A DNA stretch of 17,185 nucleotides, taken from Dichomitus squalens LYAD-421 SS1 (lineage: Eukaryota; Basidiomycota; Agaricomycetes; Polyporales; Polyporaceae). The stretch covers positions 140,443-157,627 of the forward strand of contig NW_006766918.1 of NCBI RefSeq assembly GCF_000275845.1, read 5' to 3'. The notes beneath the pieces were generated by a model that worked only from the letters and a program-made list of their open reading frames with translations, was not told the DNA's origin and did no database searches. Shown piece by piece: positions 1 to 7,908 of the stretch (position 1 is its first letter; every line of letters starts with the position of its first letter). A program made the position numbers and the translations under genes.

Positions 1-1153
1 ACACGAGAGTCTATAATCTCGCTCGCCAGCAGCATTGTAGCGCACATTCCCGGGCTGTTTTGTGCTGAGGGTGACTGCTGCCTTTGATATTATGAGGATT
101 ACCGCTGTGCTCAAGGCATGACTCGTGAGGAGTCAACACATCCATCCAGGAATTACCAGGCCATGCCATGGCAGCCAAGCATAGGCTCGAAGTAACTGAA
201 GTCACGGCTGTCCCGGGACCTCCCGGTCCTACGAGATACCAACTTTGGTAGCTATGACATCATCAATGGAGCTAGCCCGCGAGCTGGCTTGAAAACGAGC
301 TGACGATCAGCTCGTTTCTAGGCGTTTCGGCTTAGCTTAGCTTCTTGCAACAAGCTGGGCGTCTAGTTGGCAAGCTGAGCTAGCTGGATAAGCCGGCCCG
401 GCTTGGCGGCAACACTACGTACCAACCGCTGAAAGTGCTCGGCCATGCCTGACGCTTCGATACCACTGGATCGGAACTGCGATGCAGGCGGATGTTCTCT
501 TCGGACAAAATGTTGCAAATGGTACGCGAGGGCTCGGGATCGGAATGCTGTCGGACTCGTGTGAATGCGCCGATTGCTGAACAGGTCGATCCTGTTCTCC
601 GTTCTTCCATAATCTGAAGATCAACAATAACGGCACCTTGTTGTACTAGTGATTCGGCGCTGGAAGTTGGCTGATTCGGCGCTTCTATGCTTAGTTAGAG
701 CCACCTCCCACGGAGATCACTAAATCTTGAATGAAGACAGTTAGGCAATGGAAGATCGTAAGTATGATTGAGCGTACGCGCGCGGCTTCGGGCACAGATC
801 TATTGAAGCTGCGCGTGGGCTGATATCAATGTGCGAGCGTCTCGGCAAGTGCACAGCCATGAATGCATGAACCAGGAACCTGACAGGTGTACGCGTCGAG
901 CGACGGCGTCTAGTACGACCTTCTGCGTGCGTGAGGCACGATGCCGTTTACGCTCATCAACAAGGGCCGAGGCCAGATGACTCCTGTCAGGACTGCTCCG
1001 GACCGTCGCAGTTGACGACTCCCATTTCTTTGACAGTGTTGGGGCACTGAAGCACCCCGTAATCCCTTTATCTATATCACCTAGTCACGTAACTTGTACG
1101 TCATGCTGCCTCACGTATGTGTTATCTGACATGGCTGACAGGAACTAATAGCG
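1..1153. other. Left-edge intergenic DNA, no gene recognised
   Basis: I see no coding stretch with recognisable protein content on either strand; the open frames are short, overlap one another and carry no family motif. Bases about 268-400 are rich in AGCT-like words (gagctagc, gagctgg, agctcg, aagctgggc, gagctagctgg) and hold the hairpin described separately. The last 150 bp before the BTB start would be its promoter; only a weak TATA-like stretch (tctatatc near 1070) is visible. This may be a degenerate mobile-element remnant, but no terminal repeats could be defined. Confidence 0.5.
293..317. repeat. Perfect hairpin, 11-bp stem, 3-nt loop
   Basis: Bases 293-303 (aaacgagctga) are the exact reverse complement of 307-317 (tcagctcgttt), separated by cga. 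It lies in a stretch of repeated AGCT-containing words. No gene end lies close by, so a terminator role is not supported; it may be part of a decayed mobile element. Confidence 0.7.
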
Positions 1154-2306
1154 ATGTCATCTATAATATCGAGATCCGATATGAACAGACAAGCCTCCTC
1201 GCCACTGCCGGATGACCCAAGTCCAGCCGGACCCACAACAGCCACGCAGCCAACGGAAGCGCACAATCTGCTTCAACACGACCCGGAATACTGGCTGGAG
1301 GACGGTAACTTGACGATCATCGCTAGCAACGTCGAGTTTCACATCTACAAGGGACCATTAGTAACCAATTCGCCCGTCTTCAAGGACATGCTCTCCTTAC
1401 CTCAACCGGACGGCACATCAGGCTCGCAGTGCATATGTGGGACAAAGCCTGCTGTCGTACATGTGTCTGACTCACCAGAAGACCTTAGGCACATATTCCG
1501 CGCCCTGCTCCCTGGGAAGACGCCACGGTACGCTCAACCTAGTCCTACCCTTTTTCATATAAATCGTCGTCATACTGTTTTCCAGCGTGGCTCCAGACGA
1601 CTTGTCCTTCGACGCAGTATCTGCGTGCGTCAGGCTTGGGCACAAGTACGAGATCGATGAGATCGTGCAGCGCAGCCTCGATTACCTGAAGAAGTTCTTT
1701 GTTGAGAGCTTCGAAACGTGGGCACGAGTCGATCCTCCCCGTCCACCCGCCTTCGAGGCTAACCATTCGATCGGTGTGGTGAACATCGCCCGCATGACAA
1801 GCACTGATGTCCTCCTTCCCACCGCACTGATGGGGTGCTGCATGCTCAACTCGACCGAGCTCGTGAACGGCTTCACGCGCGAGGACGGCACCCAGGAGAA
1901 GCTCTCCGCAGAGGACATCGGACGGTGTTTCTTGGGGCGGGCGAACCTGATGTAGGCGAACACCCTGGCTACCCTTGGCGTATTCGAACAGACGCTTTCC
2001 GAGGGCTGCACGCGGCGAGACGTCTGCGGGCCGGTGTTCCTGAAGCTACTTGACGAGCTGAGGAATCATGAGCGGGTGGTGTGCACACTGGACTGGTTCA
2101 AGTACTGGTCAGACTACATCGATGGGAGAGACGACGACCGGAGGATATGCGCACGATGTTATAAGATGCTACAGGAGAGGGAGAAGGAGCAGCATCGCGG
2201 AATATGGAAGAGGCTGCCAGAGTTGATGGGCGTCGTGGTCGAGGGGTGGGCTGCAGATCCTGCGCTCACCGGGGAGGTTCGTCCCGCGGTAGACGGTGGA
2301 GCTTAA
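1154..2306 (+). pseudogene. BTB/POZ domain protein gene with in-frame TAG
   Basis: Exon 1 is 1154-1527, the intron 1528-1585 (58 bp, GTACGC...CCAG) and exon 2 starts at 1586, joined in phase 2. Residues about 45-165 form the BTB/POZ core typical of agaricomycete BTB proteins: EYWLEDGN, VEFHIYKGPLV, SPVFKDMLSLPQP, VVHVSDSPEDL, then VRLGHKYEIDEI after the intron. The exon 2 frame meets TAG at 1953-1955, which would give a 247-aa product. The same frame then stays open to a TAA at 2304-2306 and encodes the family's usual tail (a C-A-R-C motif at 2148-2159, then IWKRLPEL). Read through, the protein would be 364 codons, so the stop removes about one third. The stop aligns with a Lys codon in the second BTB copy (after GRAEL-T). 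BTB domains mediate dimerisation and often recruit cullin-3 ligases; the role of this fungal family is not established. The gene could be a recent pseudogene, a truncated but expressed protein, or a sequencing error. Family assignment is firm; functional status is uncertain. Confidence 0.8.
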
Positions 2307-3167
2307 GTGAGTGTGCCCTCTGTCCTAGTGCTGGTTAGGCTAGACTCATCAGATGTCCACAGGCATGACCTTGATGACAGCGGGTATTATTCCATCACGT
2401 TCGGGGGTTCGCTGTCTCCTCTTTCTTTAATAGGTCAGGAACGGCACGTTTGTATCGATAAATAGCACCTGAGAGTCGCTGCTGACTGCGCACAACATGA
2501 ACGATGAAACCTGCATATTGCAGTCTCTCCGATGGTTTCAACTCCTCAGACTCCGTTTTTCGTTGGCTGAAAGTGCCAAATATCGGTGCATCCTGGTTCA
2601 CGGTCGCTGCGACATAGAGAAGAGCTCTCTTGAGGTCCAAAGACCTATCGCGATATTTGGATGGCGCAAGAGACGTTGACACCTCCACAATCGCGTGTTT
2701 TGATTCGGAGAAGGTGCGATTTTACGCAGTACTAGTACTGCGGCATTTCCCTGTCCTTCCCTTCATTCCATTGCTCTCCGGACAGCCCTCTTCTCAGGCC
2801 CCGCAACACGTTCCTGGCCGCGACTATCATCTCTCCAATACTTAGGCCGTGCTGGTGTATAATTTACGTCTTCCAAAACGGAGATGCTCCATCGCCGGAC
2901 GGATTAGCCTTCCATGCCAGCGGCTAAGATGACAGCTCAACGTACACAGGTCCCTCGGGACGGCAACAGGTGATTGCAACGTCTCTTGCAGCACTGTATG
3001 GAGCGGTGGGGTTTGAGTGGAAGCTAGTGCAGACCATAGACCACTGACAGTTCTGGGGTCTCGCGATGTCAAGAACGGATGTGGGATAGTGCTCAAGCGG
3101 ACCTCTCTATTGGATCTAGCGGTGTATTCTCTGACGCATTTTCCACAGGGTTGAGGTTTCACAATCT
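2307..3167. other. Intergenic stretch between BTB gene and lectin 1
   Basis: No recognisable gene. A minus-strand frame of 97 codons (2395-2688) and one of 106 codons (2842-3162) show no family motif and no intron/exon support, and I treat them as chance. The right end is the lectin 1 promoter. Confidence 0.5.
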
Positions 3168-3173
3168 TATAAA
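3168..3173 (+). promoter_or_regulatory. TATA box of lectin 1
   Basis: TATAAA (context cttataaagg) begins 93 bp upstream of the lectin 1 ATG. A TATAAA at nearly the same distance precedes the other two lectin paralogues, which supports it as a core promoter element. The C-rich leader ctccccc between it and the ATG is typical of well-expressed fungal genes (inference). Confidence 0.7.
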
Positions 3174-3260
3174 GGCTCTGCGAGAGAATCCCGGGTCCTC
3201 AGGCCCCAACACCTCTCATTGCATCTGCTCCCCCCTCCACCTAACCTCAATCGCTGAAAA

Positions 3261-4179
3261 ATGGCTGCTCTGACCATCGAGACCGGTGTCTGTCAGTCCT
3301 TTCTCGGAGTTGGCGTTCGTTGTGGTCGGCAAGACGCTGACGTGCTGCTGCAGATTTCATCCAGAACGCCGGCACTGGCACCGTTCTGGACCTCACTAAT
3401 GGTACGGCAATCGTCCCATTCCACACCTCCAAGTTGCCGCTAACCATGTGCTCTCTCGCCAACAGGATCCAGCGCCAACAGTGCATAGCGTTTCCGCGTA
3501 CTCCGCCTCCAGTCTCACTCGCTTACACCAAATCGCATATTTGTCAGGTACCAAGGTCCAGGGCTTTACCAAGCGCGAGCTCAACGACGTCTGGGTATCC
3601 GCGCAATTGTGGATCATCGCGCAAGTCCCGGGCACGGACGAGTACACGATCCAGAACGCGAACAGCCGCACCTACCTCGACTTGACTGGGAGTACGTCAC
3701 TGGCTACTTAATGGTTGTTTTTCCGCCTTTGACGTACTTGTGTGCTCCACTGCAGGCAACATCCAGAACGGAACGCCCCTCATCGGTTACCAGCCCACGG
3801 GCAACCCGAACCAGCGCTGGATCATCAAGCGCAACAGCACCAACACCGCCTATGTGTAAGTCGGAAAATTTCCCTCCCTCTCCGTCTTGAAATTGACACT
3901 TTCTCCTGTCCTCAATAGCATCGGGAACGGCGCGACTGGCAGTACGTCCTCCATTATTTCTACGCATCATCAGCGACTGACGCATCCACATCGACGCAGC
4001 ATTTGTCGATTTGCTCAACGGGTAGGCACCCTCTCCTTCGTTCAATACTTTGCTATGATACTAATGTTGACAATATCCGATACAGGGGCAGTGCCAACGG
4101 TACCACCGTCAACGGCTGGGCTGGTCAGGGACCGGCTACCACCAACCCGCACCAGCTCTGGCACATTGTCCGGGCTTGA
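3261..4179 (+). CDS. Beta-trefoil (ricin-B-like) lectin 1, intact
   Basis: Eight exons: 3261-3291, 3354-3401, 3466-3480, 3548-3691, 3756-3855, 3919-3941, 4000-4021 and 4086-4179. Every intron is GT-AG and 58-67 bp, and the coding length is 477 nt (158 aa plus stop), an ordinary size for a single-domain fungal trefoil lectin. Three internal repeats are visible. Each has a G-x-Y-x-I-x-N type start (GVYFIQN, EYTIQN, AYVIGN), a T-x-LDL/FVDL-x-x-G core (VLDLTNG, YLDLTGS, FVDLLNG) and a Q-x-W motif (AQLW, NQRW, HQLW). These are hallmarks of the ricin B-type trefoil fold. There is no signal peptide or membrane segment, so the protein is probably cytosolic. Known relatives bind glycans, and some protect fruiting bodies against nematodes and insects; that role here is inference, and the sugar specificity cannot be read from the sequence. 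The first intron donor is taken at 3292 (GTCAGT) because it restores GVYFIQN; an in-frame alternative donor lies at 3286. A TATA box sits 93 bp upstream. Paralogues are at 6893-7816 and 13350-14285. Confidence 0.9.
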
Positions 4180-4693
4180 GCTCGAGAGCTCTGACCCATA
4201 TCACTAGTCCGCGACGGGGCCCTTACCTTGTCGTACTACTCTTTTTTGTCATCTTGCTCCTGGAATGTCGAAGAAAATGCCGTCGAAAACGTAGGAAGAG
4301 AGCGACGCCGAGTCGTGTACTATGAATGTCGAGATGCTGTTGCGTATTAGGCGAATGAAAGACCTTGTTGTATCCCTATCGTCTCACTTGAGAGTTGTCC
4401 CAGCTTTGCGCGAAGAGCCTCCCTGGGCCAAGGCGGCAACTAGTACTGGTCGTAACCCGCGCTGGCCACACCAAGACGATGCCACGACTCGGACTCAAAA
4501 TTAAGTGTCCGCGAATCTCGGAGTTTGCCGCCCCATTGAAGCGCCCATGCAGGGTGGCGCAGTCTGCCGGATCTACGTGGTTCCCGCGGGCAGCTTGGTA
4601 TCGTACCGTCGTAGCCAGATACACACTCCTCAATAGGTGAACATCCTCTTCAATCTATCTTCCCTCCAGGTTCTCACAATCCTGAAAAGGACC
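4180..4693. other. Intergenic stretch between lectin 1 and BTB pseudogene
   Basis: This holds the lectin 1 3' flank (T-rich stretch tactcttttttgtc around 4238) and the former promoter of the BTB copy. Overlapping short frames on both strands around 4376-4640 have no family motif. Nothing else is recognised. Confidence 0.5.
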
Positions 4694-5745
4694 ATGGCTG
4701 AACCACCGCGGAAGCGCACCCGCCTGGATGCTTCAAGCGGAGACCTGCCGACCTGCAGTGACAAGCCTGGAAGAACGAGACGTGACGAAGAGTTTTGGTT
4801 TGAGGACAGAAACGTCATATTCGTCGCGGAGGACACTGAATTCTGCGTGTACAAGGGCCCACTTTCCAAACATTCCGCGGTGTTCAAATACATGATTTCG
4901 CTTCCCCAGCCTGCTGCGGCCTCCGCTGATGAGCCGCCGGTGGTTTAGTACATCACCGAGCGACCCAACTGTTTCCGGTATCTACTCAGGCAGCTGATAT
5001 CTGGAAGTCATCTACAGCGAGTCTTTGAAGACACTGGTTTACAGCCGTACTAAAGCCTACCCCTAGGTTCGCCCCGAAGACGCCTGACTTCGACACGATT
5101 GGCGGGCTCATCCGTCTGGGACACAAGTAACAGATTGAGGAGCTTGTCCGGAAGGTGGCAGACCACCTATTGTCGCATTATTTTCCCACATACGAGGCGT
5201 ATGCTGCAATCACCGTGGAGGATAATATACCGGGATTCGATCCGTCGATACACCACATCGCCGTCGTGAACCTCACGAGACTGAGCGACACGCCGTCTCT
5301 CCTCCAGTCGGCGCTGTTCGCTTGCTGCGGTATTCCCCCCAGCCGCCTAGTGCAAGGTTTCGAGCGAGAAGACGGCGTGCAAGAGCAGCTGTCCCTGGAC
5401 GATCTTATTCGCGTACTCGTGGGTCGCGCGGAGCTCACCAAGCTCGACGCGGAGGCCGCTGTTGCTATCTTCCGGCCTTGACCATCGCCCTGCTGCCACG
5501 AGATACAATCGAAGAACTGTTAGGGGGTTTTACAGATAGCACTGGTTGCGCCCGCAAGCAGAAACGGTCTCAAGTCGTTCGGGCCGAGTTGGGAGCTGTC
5601 ATGGGTAGGCTATGCGAACGACCTGAATATGTTGTTTTGTCCGGCGTGCGAGAAGCTAACCGCGAGGAGGGAGGATGACAAGCGGAGAGATATATGGAAG
5701 CGTCTTCCGTCCATCTTTGCTCTGGAGGCAGAGGAACCATTGTAA
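4694..5745 (+). pseudogene. Decayed second BTB/POZ domain gene
   Basis: It is parallel to the gene at 1154-2306. The ATG at 4694 opens a BTB start (FWFEDRN, EFCVYKGPLSKHSAVFKYMISLPQP), then TAG at 4946-4948 interrupts where the paralogue continues VVHVSDSPEDL; the same frame goes on with YITERPNCFRYLLRQL. The intron end is recognisable at ...ccctag (5066), and the following exon is in phase 2 as in the paralogue, but no donor gives the right phase, so the 5' splice site or the frame is damaged. The second exon reads FAPKTPDFDTIGGLIRLGHK, then TAA at 5128-5130 where the paralogue has Tyr. The frame is open from there to TGA at 5479-5481. Beyond it, homology alternates between frames (RDTIEELLGGF in one, NMLFCPACEK ... 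DIWKRLP in another), with a further TAG at 5521. The tail with its C-P-A-C motif ends at TAA 5743-5745. Several independent lesions make a functional product very unlikely. Confidence 0.88.
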
Positions 5746-6892
5746 CACCCCACCGGGCCTCGTGTTCTGCTATGCTGTCCTTGTAGGTCCAGATCAAACA
5801 ACGAACTTACGCTGGGCTTCAGCTTGCGTTGTAGGCACTAGCGGTGGTAAACATGACCCGTTAATTTGCCAATCCAGCCGGAGTATATCTCAGCCTATGG
5901 GATATCGCCAGAGTGACTACTGCTATTTCTGCTGATCAATACCAGTGTCATTCTAGGTTGCTACATATGCGCGTTCGGTCGTAAAGGAGAACCGTTTCCC
6001 AAAAGTGGTCTATCCCGGAGGCGCGGGCGCCCAGGAATCACGTGTGGACGTCTTCTGTTCGGACTTGTTGTCTAGTATGCATCCGTCTCTTCGACCAATG
6101 CTACCATCATCGCCGCGATCCTACCAATTGGTCTTCCGTACGCGTGCGCGAGTCTATTGTATGCTCAAGTTTTCTACTCCAATCCTTTCGGATACCCTAA
6201 CCATCTCAAGTCGTTGGTCGGCCATGACGAAGCCGCAGAGGAAGCCCGTTCGCGGCGTCCCAGTACCTAGCCAAGCAGCCGTTCACTCAAGCCACAGCCC
6301 CTCTAACAGCACGATGAGGACGCGGGAAAATTCCCTTTGTTCGACTACGGTAACCTCATCCTCGTTCCTGGGTGACTGATGTACGTCGCCCTGTAGTCTC
6401 GCAGTGTCGCATAGCTTCGGTACAGCAAGTCTACAGCTCGCCCCCAGAGCAACACATTCTGAAGGGCATGTCGCGCCCTCGCCAAGCGGACAAATGGATA
6501 TAATCTCTGTATGGTGCATAGACGTATGGTTATCAAAAGTGACGGTTAAATGGGCGCCAGAAACTCGTGCGCATGGTAAGGCGGTTCATGCCGAGCTAGT
6601 ACGCAAAGCATGGTCATTCTAGTAGCTTGGTCGAGGTGAGCAAGTCGATGTAATTCTGAGCCCGAGGGTAAGTGTAGTTCTCTGCATACGGATACTTCAC
6701 CCGTCTATGTGAGCTGAGAACTGAGGTGAGGTGCCTATTTGTTCACATTTGACATTGACAACGCCTTTGTTCCGGATCCAGTACATGATTGATCGTGCTA
6801 CAATTTGAGGACATGTCTGAGCGGTTCAGCGCAGCGGAAACTAGGTCGCGGCACGGTGCATGGTCGATTTCGTGCCCATACAGCCCTGCATT
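5746..6892. other. Intergenic stretch with a possible gene remnant
   Basis: No gene can be supported. The most protein-like piece is a plus-strand frame at 6076-6270. It follows a possible acceptor (gttgtctag), carries a hydrophobic run (ATIIAAILPIGLPYACASLL) and continues VFYSNPFGYPNHL up to TAG at 6268-6270. In the same frame, after a second stop, comes KFPLFDYGNLILVPG near 6330-6378. It has no ATG, and I do not recognise a family. It may be an exon or relic of a lost gene, or chance. The rest of the stretch shows nothing. Confidence 0.35.
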
Positions 6893-7816
6893 TCAAGCAC
6901 GGGTGATGATCCACAGTTGATTCGTGTTAGGAGTGACACTTCCTTCACCAACTATGCCCTTGATGGGTGTGCCGTCAACGACGCCTCTGCGGCCCGCGAT
7001 ATGTCAGCCCAAATACGCACATAATGTCAGAGAGAAAAGAATGTACGTACCCGGCATACAAATCGATAAAGAGCGGCGTAGACGCGCCTATGCGAATGCA
7101 TCAGTTAGGATATCTGCTGAGCAGACAAGGGGGTGAGAGGACGTACTAGTAGACTTCGCGTTGAAAATGCTGTCGCAAATTGTGCTCGGCGTCAATTATC
7201 CTGTCTTGAAGACCAGATAGAGGGCAAACTCACACGTAAGCCGTACCGTTACTGTTGTGCTGAATCATCCAGTGCTGAGTGACTTTGTTAGTGGCCTCGT
7301 AGCCCACAAGGGGTGTCTCGTTCTCAGCGACCCCTATCCGTACGTAGTCAGAGAAAGGCACAAGGTAAGAGGGGGGACTACGCCGAACATACCGCCCTTC
7401 AGGTCCAAGAAGGTACGACTGTTCGCATTCTGGATGGTGTACTTCACGGTGCCCGGAACGCGGGCAATGAGCCACAGCTGTGCAGATACCCAAGAATCGT
7501 TGATCTCGCGTTTTTTGTGGCCCTGGACCTTGGTGTCTTGCCAGATTGAAGTCAGCAATCTACCTTAGTACGTGAGATGCACTGGAGGATGGTGCCTACT
7601 GTTCTTGGAGGATCCTATAGGCCAGAGAATTGCATAGGGTTAGTGGTAGCTGGGTGATCAGTACCTCGAGAAATGACGGACCGGACTCCAGGTCGAGGAC
7701 GGTGCCCTTACCGAGATTCTGTATGAAATCTGGTGCGGAGTGTCAGAGTACCAGTGCCCGAGAAAAACACTGAGGAAATACTGACAAACACCGTCATTGA
7801 TGGTTTCAGCAGCCAT
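6893..7816 (-). CDS. Beta-trefoil (ricin-B-like) lectin 2, intact
   Basis: Eight exons on the minus strand, in transcript order: 7816-7786, 7729-7682, 7614-7600, 7536-7393, 7333-7234, 7169-7147, 7087-7051 and 6986-6893 (492 nt, 163 aa plus stop). Exons 1-6 and 8 have exactly the same lengths as in lectin 1. Exon 7 is 37 nt instead of 22, because its acceptor (CATAG) lies 15 nt further upstream, which adds five residues in frame. Trefoil repeat marks are GVYFIQN, VLDLESG and AQLW; KYTIQN, FLDLKGG and TQHW; and AYV-IFN, FIDLYAG and NQLW. No signal peptide or membrane segment is visible, so a cytosolic protein is expected. It faces the BTB pseudogene and has its own TATA box 92 bp upstream. The donor of exon 2 (GTCCGT) is weaker than the others. 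Carbohydrate binding follows from the family; the ligand is unknown. The fold call is very secure, individual splice sites somewhat less so. Confidence 0.88.
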
Positions 7817-7902
7817 TGCGCTAAGATTCAGGTGTGATATCAGCAGATACGAGGAGGTGAGAGATGCTGGGGATTGAACTCTGGGGCTACAGACACAAGG
7901 AA

Positions 7903-7908
7903 TTTATA
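7903..7908 (-). promoter_or_regulatory. TATA box of lectin 2
   Basis: On the minus strand this reads TATAAA (context GGTATAAATTCC). Its first base lies 92 bp upstream of the lectin 2 ATG at 7816, matching the spacing at the two paralogues. Confidence 0.65.

Noticed and set aside
1925..1955. An intron ending at ...gatgtag that would remove the BTB stop codon
   Set aside because: The possible donors give introns of only about 29-31 nt, and their removal breaks the reading frame.
3261..3285. Lectin 1 first exon ending at the upstream donor (3286)
   Set aside because: It is in frame, but it destroys the GVYFIQN start of the first trefoil repeat; the downstream donor is preferred. It is kept as a possible splice variant in the findings.
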